A stretch of DNA of 64,000 nt. Source: UBA1858 sp045105615 (GTDB taxonomy: Bacteria > Pseudomonadota > Gammaproteobacteria > UBA4575). A model generated the notes under the pieces. The model searched no databases. It was not told the DNA's origin and saw nothing but the letters and a program-made list of their open reading frames with translations. Position numbers and translations under genes: made by a program. The stretch spans positions 15,806 through 79,805 of the forward strand of contig JBGCDS010000027.1 in assembly GCA_045105615.1 (NCBI GenBank). Direction: 5' to 3'. Position 1 is the stretch's first letter; each line of letters begins with the position of its first letter. Of the stretch, positions 53,167-61,018 are shown in pieces.

Positions 53167-53799
53167 ATGAGCCTCAAACTTACCCAAAAGCACTTACTTA
53201 AACCAACTCATGAATTTGAGCTGGACGATGACCAGATTAACATCCGCATCAAGTCGCGCGTCAAAGAAGAGATGCTTAGTGTCACACTGGCCGTGCTTAA
53301 CCCAGAACCTGTGATCACTAAAACACATTTAGAATTCCTTAGCCGCGTGAATGGCGAACCATTGGTAGCACTGGCTTTATCTAAACCCAATGTGGCTGAA
53401 TTTAATGATTTTGTTAATGCTGTTAAAAAAAGAGCCTTAGAAGAATACAATTCTATCTCTGGAATTAACGTGGTCACTAAACCTGCTGAACTCAATAACA
53501 ACTCTACTGAACAGCCCCCAGAGTTCGACGAAACCTCCCCGGCTGATATCAGCAAAGCTAAAAAAGTCGATGTAGAAAGCATTAAACATTCAATCAATAT
53601 GCTGCAAACTTATATTAACAATGATGAGATAAAACCGCTCATTTCAGCATTAGCATCACTCCAACAAACACCACAAGATCATTCTAAGTTGGTTGAAGTC
53701 GCCATTGTTTTTGACAAACTTGAATCAAGCCAAGGTGCAGTATTAACCTATGCACCCTATATTATCTTAATGTTATCGGATGACCCTTTTGGTGATTAG
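53167..53799 (+). CDS. Uncharacterised protein, second of two tandem paralogues, with C-terminal extension
   Basis: 210 aa. The first ~95 residues are homologous to the upstream 103-aa protein (shared LNPEPVITKTHLEFLSRV, ALSKPNVAEFNDFVNAVKKRA). A linker (about 105-130, NNSTEQPPEFDETSPA) joins an extra ~75-residue helical domain (VDVESIKHSINMLQTYINNDEIKPLISALASLQ). Suggests tandem duplication with gain (or loss in the shorter copy) of the helical domain. Function unknown. Confidence 0.68.
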   Translation: MSLKLTQKHLLKPTHEFELDDDQINIRIKSRVKEEMLSVTLAVLNPEPVITKTHLEFLSRVNGEPLVALALSKPNVAEFNDFVNAVKKRALEEYNSISGINVVTKPAELNNNSTEQPPEFDETSPADISKAKKVDVESIKHSINMLQTYINNDEIKPLISALASLQQTPQDHSKLVEVAIVFDKLESSQGAVLTYAPYIILMLSDDPFGD

Positions 53800-53813
53800 C
53801 GGCTCATTGTACT

Positions 53814-53843
53814 AATGACCGCTTTCAAACCATTGCAGACATT
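53814..53843 (+). repeat. Copy of the dispersed GACCGCT repeat
   Basis: AATGACCGCTTTCAAACCAT followed by TGCAGACATT, in the gap between the tandem paralogue genes and the VPxPA protein gene. Best preserved 3' half of the family. Confidence 0.5.
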
Positions 53844-53997
53844 CTTCATTTTCTTGTTAATATCATTTAGTTGTCTTTAGTAACTTATTGATAAAAATAT
53901 AAAGTCGTCAATGTTACCAAGGCAATGGTGTCTTTCTATTAACTATGAGAATACAATGCGTCTGAGTAATAATAAAAAAATACCTGAGAAATCCACC

Positions 53998-54675
53998 ATG
54001 AATAAATTAGTTACAGCCTCAAAAACCCTTTTATTAGTATTGATTCTCCAATCCCAAGCACATTCTGCGATGGTCAGTTATGGCTTTGAGAAAATTACAA
54101 ATAATAATGTTGAAGATCTGACAAACCAATTATCTATTACAGTTTGGGATGCTACAGAAGCTAATAGTGAATTTATGCTCATGCTAAATGCCAATCAGGT
54201 CTTGTTTACAGTAGGAAACGATGTGGGCATCGCATCAAACATTGCAGAAGTTTACTTTGACGATGGCGGCAGCCTTCTTGGTCCTTCGTCTGTTTTGAAT
54301 AGTTTAGCAGGCGTGACAAACTTTTCTGGCGGCGGTGCTAATCCAGGAAATTTACCAAGTGGTAACAATGTTGGATTTTCAGCTACAGCTACTCTTTCTG
54401 CTGACGTGAATCCTGGACCTCCTGCTAATGGTGTTAATGAAAGTATCGACATACTAGGCATAACTCTTGGTCTTGGATCTTTTGCTGATTTCAATGCTGT
54501 TGTTTCAGCAATTAATAGTGGGGACCTTAGATTTGGCTATCATGTTAGATCAATCGGCACGGCCGGTGGAAGTGACAGCTATGTTAGTACAGTAGTTCCT
54601 ATACCCGCTGCAATATGGTTATTTGGTTCTGCCATTTTAGGACTCATAAGTTTTAATAGGCGTCAAAGTATTTAA
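53998..54675 (+). CDS. Exported protein with VPxPA-type C-terminal sorting signal
   Basis: 225 aa from the ATG at 53998 (the open frame extends 29 codons upstream). Signal peptide (LLLVLILQSQAHSA), then a Gly/Asn/Ser-rich beta domain, and a C-terminus VVPIPAAIWLFGSAILGLISFNRRQ: a short motif, a hydrophobic helix and basic residues. This is a PEP-CTERM-like tripartite signal of the VPLPA type, normally cut by an exosortase during secretion of extracellular or biofilm proteins. No exosortase in the window. Confidence 0.78.
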   Translation: MNKLVTASKTLLLVLILQSQAHSAMVSYGFEKITNNNVEDLTNQLSITVWDATEANSEFMLMLNANQVLFTVGNDVGIASNIAEVYFDDGGSLLGPSSVLNSLAGVTNFSGGGANPGNLPSGNNVGFSATATLSADVNPGPPANGVNESIDILGITLGLGSFADFNAVVSAINSGDLRFGYHVRSIGTAGGSDSYVSTVVPIPAAIWLFGSAILGLISFNRRQSI

Positions 54676-54700
54676 CTTGTCTATATTATAAATTATTACC

Positions 54701-54729
54701 AAGAGCTCACTTTAATGTGGGCTTTTTTA
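54701..54729 (+). terminator. Intrinsic terminator behind the VPxPA protein gene
   Basis: AAGAGCTCAC (54701-54710), loop TTTAAT, GTGGGCTTTTTT; stem of about ten pairs including two G-U pairs, followed by a T-run. Confidence 0.7.
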
Positions 54730-54775
54730 TGCCTGCTATTGCGCCGCAAGATGACATAAGCACAATAGAATTATC

Positions 54776-55438
54776 ATGAATAATAAGCCACTATCGATAG
54801 ACTATTTTTCTGACATTCTCTGTGTTTGGGCTTGGATAGCCGAACGAAGAATTGAAGAATTAAAGAAAGAATTCAAAGATAAAATAGAGATTCGTTATCA
54901 ATATATTGATCTTTTTGGAGATACTGAAACTCGAATACAAACTCAATGGGCTAATAAAGGGTTGCATGAGGGTTTTAACAAACATGTAGTAGCGGCAGCA
55001 TCTCCATATGAATCTGCTCCAGTAAGTTCTGATGTTTGGCGGGTTACGCGGCCTACCACTTCAGCAAATGCTCATATGATTTTAAAAGCCATAGAGCTAT
55101 CCCATACTAAAAAATTATCTATGGAATTTGCATATGTGCTTAGGAGAGCATTTTTCATTGAATCAAAAGATATCAGCGATCTAGAAACAATTTTTAATTT
55201 ATTAGAGCAAGCAGGTATTAATACTGAGAAAATCAATTTTACTTTAAACAATGGCACTGCATTAGCCTCGTTAACGACTGATTACCAAAAGGCTCATGAA
55301 TATGGAATTAAGGGTAGCCCTTCCTTTGTAATGAATGAAGGCAGGCAAAATTTATTTGGAAATATTGGATATAGGGTGATGCAAGCTAATATTGAGGAGC
55401 TCCTTAGAGGCTCATCTACACAAGCAAGCTGGTGTTAA
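54776..55438 (+). CDS. DsbA-superfamily protein without CxxC (2-hydroxychromene-2-carboxylate isomerase-like)
   Basis: 220 aa. The N-terminal thioredoxin-like strand IDYFSDILCVWAWIAERRIEEL has only one Cys (normal FrnE/DsbA has CPWC), followed by a helical insert and the cis-Pro loop HEYGIKGSPSFVMNEG. This places it among HCCA isomerase/FrnE-like members; without the second Cys, disulfide exchange by the usual mechanism is not possible. No signal peptide, so it acts in the cytoplasm. Confidence 0.8.
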   Translation: MNNKPLSIDYFSDILCVWAWIAERRIEELKKEFKDKIEIRYQYIDLFGDTETRIQTQWANKGLHEGFNKHVVAAASPYESAPVSSDVWRVTRPTTSANAHMILKAIELSHTKKLSMEFAYVLRRAFFIESKDISDLETIFNLLEQAGINTEKINFTLNNGTALASLTTDYQKAHEYGIKGSPSFVMNEGRQNLFGNIGYRVMQANIEELLRGSSTQASWC

Positions 55439-55445
55439 AGTTGTG

Positions 55446-55477
55446 AATGACCGCTTTTGTGCCGAATGCAAACAAAG
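55446..55477 (+). repeat. Copy of a dispersed GACCGCT repeat
   Basis: AATGACCGCTTTTGTGCCGA... at 55446-55477. Shares the pattern AATGACCGCT-N6-CCGA-TGCA-ACA with copies at 53814-53843 and, inverted, 63702-63732; weaker copies at 55951-55973 and 63177-63202. Confidence 0.5.
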
Positions 55478-55495
55478 TTCAAAAGCTATATTGTT

Positions 55496-55909
55496 ATGAG
55501 TAAGATAGAGAAAATCAACAAATCACACCCTTTTTTAGGTTGGATATGTGTTTTGCTTGGATTATATCTGCTGGCAATTGCATTTGATTTTTTAAGCGTA
55601 GATAGTGAATCCATTTTTGCTCCAATGTGGATCATCGGCCTATGTGGTTTAGTCTTTATAATTTCAGGATGCATGATCTTATTTAGACAGCATGATCGTT
55701 TGATTGATATTTTAGCAGCAATTATTTGTTTCAGCTTTGCAGCCATTGGAATATGGGTATCTCTTTTCTCACCTTCGGATGGGTTCTCTGGTGGCATTCC
55801 GTTTTTATCTAAGGAGTTGAACATTTTCCTGGCAAGAGGGGTATTCGGTTTGGGAGCAATCATTACTTCATTGCTGTGTGTGTATGCAATTCGTAGAGCT
55901 TTACGATAA
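55496..55909 (+). CDS. Small membrane protein of unknown function
   Basis: 137 aa from the ATG at 55496 (MSKIEKINKSHPFLGWIC), the open frame running 13 codons further into a repeat. Four hydrophobic segments of about 20 residues. No family recognised. It is bracketed by two inverted copies of the dispersed repeat (55446-55477 and 55951-55973). Confidence 0.6.
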   Translation: MSKIEKINKSHPFLGWICVLLGLYLLAIAFDFLSVDSESIFAPMWIIGLCGLVFIISGCMILFRQHDRLIDILAAIICFSFAAIGIWVSLFSPSDGFSGGIPFLSKELNIFLARGVFGLGAIITSLLCVYAIRRALR

Positions 55910-55988
55910 TCTTGGGATATCTACGCTAATCAGCGTGTGATCTATAATCACCATTGTGCCAATAGCGGATATTCACAACAACGAAAAT

Positions 55989-57014
55989 CTAACGTTTACT
56001 CTTCATCCATCGAATCATTCGACTAAAAGTACTTTCTTGTGTCACGGCTTTTAAGAAGCGCACACCTATTCGTTCATTTTGCATTGTCATCCAGTCCTGC
56101 TTGTAACGCTCATTACCCGTAAGAAAATCAATCTCTGACACTTTGTCTTTATCAATCACGTGACGCATTAAGTACTGAGTCAATATCGATCCAGGCGAAT
56201 AATTTTTCCAAAGCTCATCATAAGCAAGTCGGTAAATATTAGCTTTACCGTTAACTACAAACCATATTTGAGCTGCTACAGGTTTCTGCTCAATGTAAAG
56301 AATGGCAAGTCGTAACCATCCTAGCCCAGCGGCTCTTTTCACTAAGTTCGGTGTAAACTCAGCAAACAACTCATTGGCTTTCCAGCTTGCCTGATAAACC
56401 ATTTGGTAATCTATCAGCGCCTGCTCAATATCTACATCTTGAAACAGTCGAATATCATAACCATGTTCACGCTCGAGTTTGCGTTGCTTACGCTCAATCA
56501 TATTGCGAATATTGGCTGGTCGTTCCGCCATATATTCAGCAAATGATTGGCCATTAACAGGATGACTCCAATTGTAAAAACGGAAGTAAGTATGGCTTTC
56601 AAACCCATAGGATGTCATCGCCTGTCGCAAGCAGGTCATATTGTCATCGCTGTCATCGATGGGCTCAAACTGAATAACGCGAGGAGCAATTTGAGACAAC
56701 CCCTCTACCAGACAAAAATTAATAGCATCTCTCTGGTGATTATTTGTGATCAACAAAGAATAGAGCGTGGTGTAATGATTACTTAATGCACTCAAGCCAT
56801 CGCGAGGGCTTGTCATCATCGGCAGAACCGCCAATACCCTTTCAGCCTCCAATACACACACTAGCTGGATTGACTGATGTTCAGCCAAAGCCTGGTTAGC
56901 AAGGACTTCTAACCAGGCTCGAGAGCAGAATAGCGACGCCTGTTCACCCTGAGCAAACAGTGCATTGGCACTCTCAGGCAATTGATCCCATTGGTTATAT
57001 ACGACGAATTTCAT
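55989..57014 (-). CDS. GNAT-fold acyltransferase (FemAB/BioF2-like)
   Basis: 341 aa. Matches the Acetyltransf_6 group: N-terminal GNAT-like half with LFCSRAWLEVLANQ, then RPANIRNMIERKQRKLEREHGYDIRLFQD, and the C-terminal half LAILYIEQKPVAAQIWFVVNGKANIYRLAYDELWKNYSPGSILTQYLMRHVI, DFLTGNERYKQDWM. Many relatives in sulfur oxidisers occur in polysaccharide or exosortase loci; here it stands alone near a VPxPA-type protein. Substrate unknown. Confidence 0.82.
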   Translation of the reverse strand: MKFVVYNQWDQLPESANALFAQGEQASLFCSRAWLEVLANQALAEHQSIQLVCVLEAERVLAVLPMMTSPRDGLSALSNHYTTLYSLLITNNHQRDAINFCLVEGLSQIAPRVIQFEPIDDSDDNMTCLRQAMTSYGFESHTYFRFYNWSHPVNGQSFAEYMAERPANIRNMIERKQRKLEREHGYDIRLFQDVDIEQALIDYQMVYQASWKANELFAEFTPNLVKRAAGLGWLRLAILYIEQKPVAAQIWFVVNGKANIYRLAYDELWKNYSPGSILTQYLMRHVIDKDKVSEIDFLTGNERYKQDWMTMQNERIGVRFLKAVTQESTFSRMIRWMKSKR

Positions 57015-57244
57015 CAGCTGACTAAGGTAATTTTTTCAACAATAGGTGTTTATTGATAACGCCAGGAATTTAGATCAAATATTGAACAATCTAGCAGTCT
57101 CAATAAGCCTAGGTTACCCTCAATAACGGCTCGCTATAGATATATTTTTGCTATGCATAAACAGAAAAATGCCATTGCCTGGTGCAAGTTTGCTACACTT
57201 CTCGGCTCGAACAATCTCTATTTTTTTAAATCGAAGGGTGATTT

Positions 57245-57406
57245 ATGAGTGATGCAAAAAAAACCAGACCCCATGTACCAGAGGGTGAGTCACGTTTTCT
57301 GAAAACGACTCAGAAACAAGCAGATGATAAAGGTTATGTTGGTTATGACACTACCTGGACACCATTCCAGAAAGAAGTGGCGTATACGATACCAAAAAAA
57401 CCATAA
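57245..57406 (+). CDS. Small uncharacterised protein (53 aa)
   Basis: 53 aa, too short for ordinary gene calling thresholds: MSDAKKTRPHVPEGESRFLK, then DDKGYVGYDTTWTPFQKEVAY and ending IPKKP. A good ribosome binding site (GAAGGG, about six bases before ATG) and a possible extended -10 (TGCTACACT) 50 nt upstream support it. A hairpin follows. No signal or membrane segment; function unknown. Confidence 0.6.
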   Translation: MSDAKKTRPHVPEGESRFLKTTQKQADDKGYVGYDTTWTPFQKEVAYTIPKKP

Positions 57407-57713
57407 GTTATTAAATGGTCGTGCGGACATTCTTGTTCACACGGCCATTGATTATCTTTAGCAAAATCTCACCACAAGATTAAACACACCATACTGAAGC
57501 CGCCAAGCATCAACTGGCTTTAACTATCACTGTCTTTTAGTTTAAGCGTCCGCGCAAACAAACTGTCACCACCTTCACTTTTTCTCTAGCCATAATCACT
57601 TCTAGACTACTTTACAAGTAGCGTTATATATATAACAGCTTTTTGCTTCAGCATGTTTCAAGCGATGCACTTCCTAATATTGATTTCAGTTCTGCTAGAT
57701 CACACTCAACCAT
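57407..57713. other. Non-coding stretch with one hairpin
   Basis: 307 nt between the 53-aa gene and the HxlR gene. Near its start an imperfect hairpin at 57414-57449 (AATGGTCGTGCG pairing with CACACGGCCATT, one mismatch and one G-U) may end the small transcript, although no T-run follows. I see no coding frame in the rest. Confidence 0.45.
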
Positions 57714-58052
57714 TTATTCTAAATTAGTACACTGCATCTCACTTTGCAATGCGCTGATTTGATCAAGGATAATTATAAATTTATTTCCGAACGCTGTTAG
57801 TTGATATTCCACTCTAGGAGGCACTTCAGGAAAAATAGTTTTCTCAAGAATTCCATAGCGCAGCATTTTGTTAAAGCGCTCATTCAATACCTTTGTCGAA
57901 ATGCCTTCAATTGAACGTTGTATTTCCCCAGGGCGAACAATATCGTTTTTCACAGCCTCAATAACTGATAACGACCATTTGCAACCAACAATGTCTTCCA
58001 CCATGCGCGACACTGTGACGCTTGAATTATTATTTTTACCTTGGTTTTCCAT
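57714..58052 (-). CDS. HxlR-family transcriptional regulator
   Basis: 112 aa, winged helix. VEDIVGCKWSLSVIEAVKND, then RPGEIQRSIEGISTKVLNERFNKMLRYGILEKTIFPEVPPRVEYQLTAFGNKF is the HxlR signature (described by family resemblance). HxlR regulators often respond to aldehydes, oxidants or disulfide stress. It is divergent from the cytochrome P460-like gene with a shared 115-nt promoter region. Confidence 0.92.
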   Translation of the reverse strand: MENQGKNNNSSVTVSRMVEDIVGCKWSLSVIEAVKNDIVRPGEIQRSIEGISTKVLNERFNKMLRYGILEKTIFPEVPPRVEYQLTAFGNKFIIILDQISALQSEMQCTNLE

Positions 58053-58066
58053 GATTTACACCACTT

Positions 58067-58123
58067 AGTAAGTATCTATCTAAAAAGTGCTTACTTGTCA
58101 GAAATTTATTATGCACCTACCTT
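58067..58123 (+). promoter_or_regulatory. Candidate HxlR operator overlapping the P460 gene promoter
   Basis: AGTAAG (58067-58072) and CTTACT (58090-58095) form an inverted repeat with 17 nt between. TTGTCA (58095-58100) and TACCTT (58118-58123) with a 17-nt spacer form a plausible sigma-70 promoter for the cytochrome gene; the dyad abuts its -35 box, so binding could repress it. Confidence 0.45.
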
Positions 58124-58167
58124 ATCTCTAAATTCACTGCTTTAACAGAATATCTTAGGAGCTAACA

Positions 58168-58653
58168 ATGACACGATTCACAACAATGCTTAAAGGAATT
58201 ACATCTGCTTGCTTAATCATCACACTAGCCCACGCAGAATCAACGATTGATTATCCAAGCGATTACAGACATTGGACACATATTAAAAGCATGATAATCC
58301 AACCAGGTCATCCTCTTCATGCATCGTTTGGTGGCATGCATCATATTTATGCCAATGAACAGGCTTTAATTGGCTATCAAACTGGCAGCTTTCCAGATGG
58401 TTCTATTATCGCTTTCGACTTATTAGATATTTCTGAAAGTGACCACGCAATTATAGAAAGCAATAGGAAAGTTCTTGGATTAATGACTAAAGACTCTGAA
58501 CGATTTAGAGAAACTGCCGGATGGGGATTTGAAGGATTTGGCGCAGGAAATCCTGATAACCCTGTTGTAGGCGATAATTATAAAGAAGCATGCTACGCAT
58601 GTCATACATCACAAAAAGATAGTGATTACGTATTCAGCAAGTGGAGAGATTAA
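58168..58653 (+). CDS. Cytochrome P460-like periplasmic c-type haem protein
   Basis: 161 aa with a signal peptide (ACLIITLAHAEST). One haem motif CYACH (Cys142, Cys145, His146) lies close to the C-terminus, as in cytochrome P460 family proteins, with WTHIKSMII near the N-terminus and GSIIAFDLLDI in the middle. Cytochrome P460 enzymes oxidise hydroxylamine/NO-type substrates or carry electrons; the catalytic Lys crosslink cannot be judged here. Regulated probably by the divergent HxlR. Confidence 0.82.
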   Translation: MTRFTTMLKGITSACLIITLAHAESTIDYPSDYRHWTHIKSMIIQPGHPLHASFGGMHHIYANEQALIGYQTGSFPDGSIIAFDLLDISESDHAIIESNRKVLGLMTKDSERFRETAGWGFEGFGAGNPDNPVVGDNYKEACYACHTSQKDSDYVFSKWRD

Positions 58654-58699
58654 TTTAATACAAAGTAGCATTAAACGTTAACATTTACTGACGTTTCAT

Positions 58700-58891
58700 T
58701 TAGGATTTGGATTTTTCTATCCATACAAATACGCGAAGCAATATCAATGCTGTAATAACGAAGCCTAGACCCAAGCCAATACGCTCAGCAAATAGATTAA
58801 CGACCCCAATCGCACCTAAGGCCACAAGACCGGCAAGTACAAATGTATTTGTAAATCGATTAACAGCAGAGACAGTATTTTCAGAAGCCAT
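58700..58891 (-). CDS. Small two-helix membrane protein
   Basis: 63 aa. Two hydrophobic helices (FVLAGLVALGAIGVVNLFA and GLGLGFVITALILLRVFVWI) separated by a short loop, with a basic C-terminus. No family recognised. Convergent with the P460 gene. Confidence 0.55.
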   Translation of the reverse strand: MASENTVSAVNRFTNTFVLAGLVALGAIGVVNLFAERIGLGLGFVITALILLRVFVWIEKSKS

Positions 58892-58989
58892 GCATCCATA
58901 ATAATTCCTTCAGCAAATACTGTCTGTGCAATAGGACTCAAAAAGATTTTCTGAATAGAATCAAGTTCTCAAAATACAATAATCATTCG

Positions 58990-59211
58990 TTACTCAACCC
59001 CGGTCACCCATGAAATATACAAAGCCAATAAATACAATAATCCATGTATAGCCACCGCAAGCACGAAAGCGATAACAACAAATCTACCCATGCTATTACT
59101 CGAAGCATCGCGCTCTAAATTTTTACTACTTTGAATTCCAACAAAAGATGCAAGCACGCTTTTCACCACCTGCCAATTAGATAATTTTGTTCCTTCTACA
59201 TCGCTCATCAT
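58990..59211 (-). CDS. DUF2970 family small membrane protein
   Basis: 73 aa. NWQVVKSVLASFVGIQSSKNLERD is the family signature and is followed by one membrane helix (FVVIAFVLAVAIHGLLYLLALYISW). DUF2970 proteins of gammaproteobacteria often lie near cytochrome or oxidase genes; role unknown. Confidence 0.78.
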   Translation of the reverse strand: MMSDVEGTKLSNWQVVKSVLASFVGIQSSKNLERDASSNSMGRFVVIAFVLAVAIHGLLYLLALYISWVTGVE

Positions 59212-59349
59212 TCACATCCAAATACAATAGCTAATAATATTCTATCAGGAGACTTTACCTAGCATTAATTAGAATTAAAACTTGCCATAAAGGATACTGA
59301 TCTTCAAACCATACGGGCTATCATCATCCCATATATTGAGATAATAACT

Positions 59350-59760
59350 TTACAAAAACAAAGCAAAGATAAACACTAGCACTGCATGAGGAAATGCAAC
59401 TGTAGGCCTAATCGCTTGACGAAGATATTCACCAATTAACGCAATACTGCCCGGACGATTTTTCTGATAATCACTATTTAATTGATAAGCCTTTTCATTA
59501 ACATCACTCAATAAATAGCCTTCAATTTGTAATAAGCGATATTCAATACGAGATTGATAGGTTTTCCATATAGCATCTTGCATCCATAGCACTAACAACA
59601 TACAGAGCACAAAAATACCCATACTGCCTGTTATATAAGCTACGCCCACTAATCCTATATTAATTAATTTGATAATCAGCGAGTATTTTTCATAGCTATC
59701 ACTTTGATTTTGAAGGACAGACCATTCATTTTTAAAACCCTCCCGCTCTACACTATCCAC
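59350..59760 (-). CDS. Uncharacterised membrane protein
   Basis: 136 aa. Two central membrane helices (INIGLVGVAYITGSMGIFVLCMLLVLWMQ), one more at the extreme C-terminus (AVLVFIFALFL), and a charged helical stretch between. Typical of small inner-membrane proteins; family not recognised. Third of three small membrane-protein genes in the same direction but with 100-140 nt gaps. Confidence 0.6.
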   Translation of the reverse strand: MDSVEREGFKNEWSVLQNQSDSYEKYSLIIKLINIGLVGVAYITGSMGIFVLCMLLVLWMQDAIWKTYQSRIEYRLLQIEGYLLSDVNEKAYQLNSDYQKNRPGSIALIGEYLRQAIRPTVAFPHAVLVFIFALFL

Positions 59761-59974
59761 ATATAACTCCTATTTTCACAGATGCTTACGATGACATATT
59801 AATTATATCCCTTAAAAAAACTGTGCCCTATCACCAATTAATTTCACTAACCTATTTCACTCTCCTAACCTCCTAGTAACTAGTACTGCAAAAATCACCA
59901 CACAAAAAGATTATGCTTTGAATGATTCCTGTTAAAATGCCTATATTATTACCATCACTTAATTGGGTTTATAC

Positions 59975-60952
59975 ATGACTTTTTTACGCCTCACTATTAC
60001 ATTGCTGATTTTTCTTAATCTATCCAACGCCTTTGCTAGCAGTAGTTCTCCCGCACCTTTAGTAGAAACAGAATGGCTAGCCTCACAAATAAGCAATGTT
60101 GTTGTGCTTGATGTGAGAACGAGCAAAAAAAGCTTTGTTAGTAAGCCTGCATTCAATAAAAACAAAAACACTGGAAAGCTATCATTATCACGTGTAGGCG
60201 GGCACATTCCAGATGCACGATTAGTCTTGTATAAGAATGTACGTGGCGACCGATTAATTGATGGCAAAACCGTTAAACATATGGTTGTTTCTAGCGAACA
60301 ATTTCAAACCCTTATGCAACAGGCTGGAGTTGATCAAGACAGTCACGTGGTCATCGCGACTAACGCAGAGTCTGGCTTTGATCTAACAATGGCATCACGC
60401 ATGTATTGGCAGGTGAAATACTTTGGTCACGATAAAGTTTCAATATTAAATGGCGGCACTGCACAGTGGTTAATCGATGGACTAGATATTGAAACTTCCT
60501 TAATCAATCATCCTCCTGGTAACTGGAAAGCATCATCAGAGAGGAAAAATCTATTCGCCAGCAGCGATGACGTCCATACAGCTTCCAACAATGATGCTAC
60601 TCAACTAGTCGATGTTCGCTCACTTGGCCAATATCTAGGAACCACTAAAAGTGGTAAGGCTAAGGCCAAGGGCCATATACCTACAGCCAAAATATTTCCA
60701 ATTGACCTAATTTCAAATGGCAGCGCACCCGTTAAATTTTCAGCTTCCAGCGAACTCAAGCAACTATCCAAAGCATTAAGCATTAATGACCAACAAGATA
60801 TAATCACTTATTGCAATAGCGGCCATATGGCCTCTGGTGGCTGGTTTGTATTCCATGAAATTCTGGGCAATAAAAACGTAAAATTATACGATGGCTCTAT
60901 GCACCAATGGACATTGGAAGACAGACCGGTGATATCAATGAAGATAGAGTAA
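59975..60952 (+). CDS. Periplasmic tandem-rhodanese thiosulfate sulfurtransferase
   Basis: 325 aa from the ATG at 59975 (a TTG 12 nt earlier is possible). Signal peptide (RLTITLLIFLNLSNAFASS). Two rhodanese domains: the first (about 35-165) has WLASQISNVVVLDVRTSK but its active-site loop ATNAESGFD lacks Cys; the second (about 185-320) has QLVDVRSLGQYLG, GHIPTAKIFP and active-site Cys280 in YCNSGHMASGGW. It would transfer sulfane sulfur (thiosulfate to a thiol or cyanide) in the periplasm, in keeping with sulfur oxidation. Confidence 0.9.
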   Translation: MTFLRLTITLLIFLNLSNAFASSSSPAPLVETEWLASQISNVVVLDVRTSKKSFVSKPAFNKNKNTGKLSLSRVGGHIPDARLVLYKNVRGDRLIDGKTVKHMVVSSEQFQTLMQQAGVDQDSHVVIATNAESGFDLTMASRMYWQVKYFGHDKVSILNGGTAQWLIDGLDIETSLINHPPGNWKASSERKNLFASSDDVHTASNNDATQLVDVRSLGQYLGTTKSGKAKAKGHIPTAKIFPIDLISNGSAPVKFSASSELKQLSKALSINDQQDIITYCNSGHMASGGWFVFHEILGNKNVKLYDGSMHQWTLEDRPVISMKIE

Positions 60953-60961
60953 TCATTTAAT

Positions 60962-61001
60962 CAAAAGAGCCAGACTTAAAGCTTCGAGTCTGGCTCTTTT
61001 G
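60962..61001. terminator. Bidirectional terminator between rhodanese and DUF3592 genes
   Basis: Perfect 15-bp stem CAAAAGAGCCAGACT (60962-60976) with its complement at 60987-61001 and a 10-nt loop; ends in a T-run. Serves the plus-strand rhodanese gene and the convergent minus-strand gene. Confidence 0.9.
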
Positions 61002-61018
61002 CTTGTTATATGCTGCGC

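Noticed and set aside
53208..53597. 129-aa open frame on the minus strand opposite the second paralogue
   Set aside because: Ser/Leu-rich shadow; the plus-strand gene is supported by its homologous neighbour.
57175..57199. TTGCCT and TACACT as a sigma-70 promoter for the 53-aa gene
   Set aside because: The spacer is only 13 nt; at most an extended -10 can be argued.
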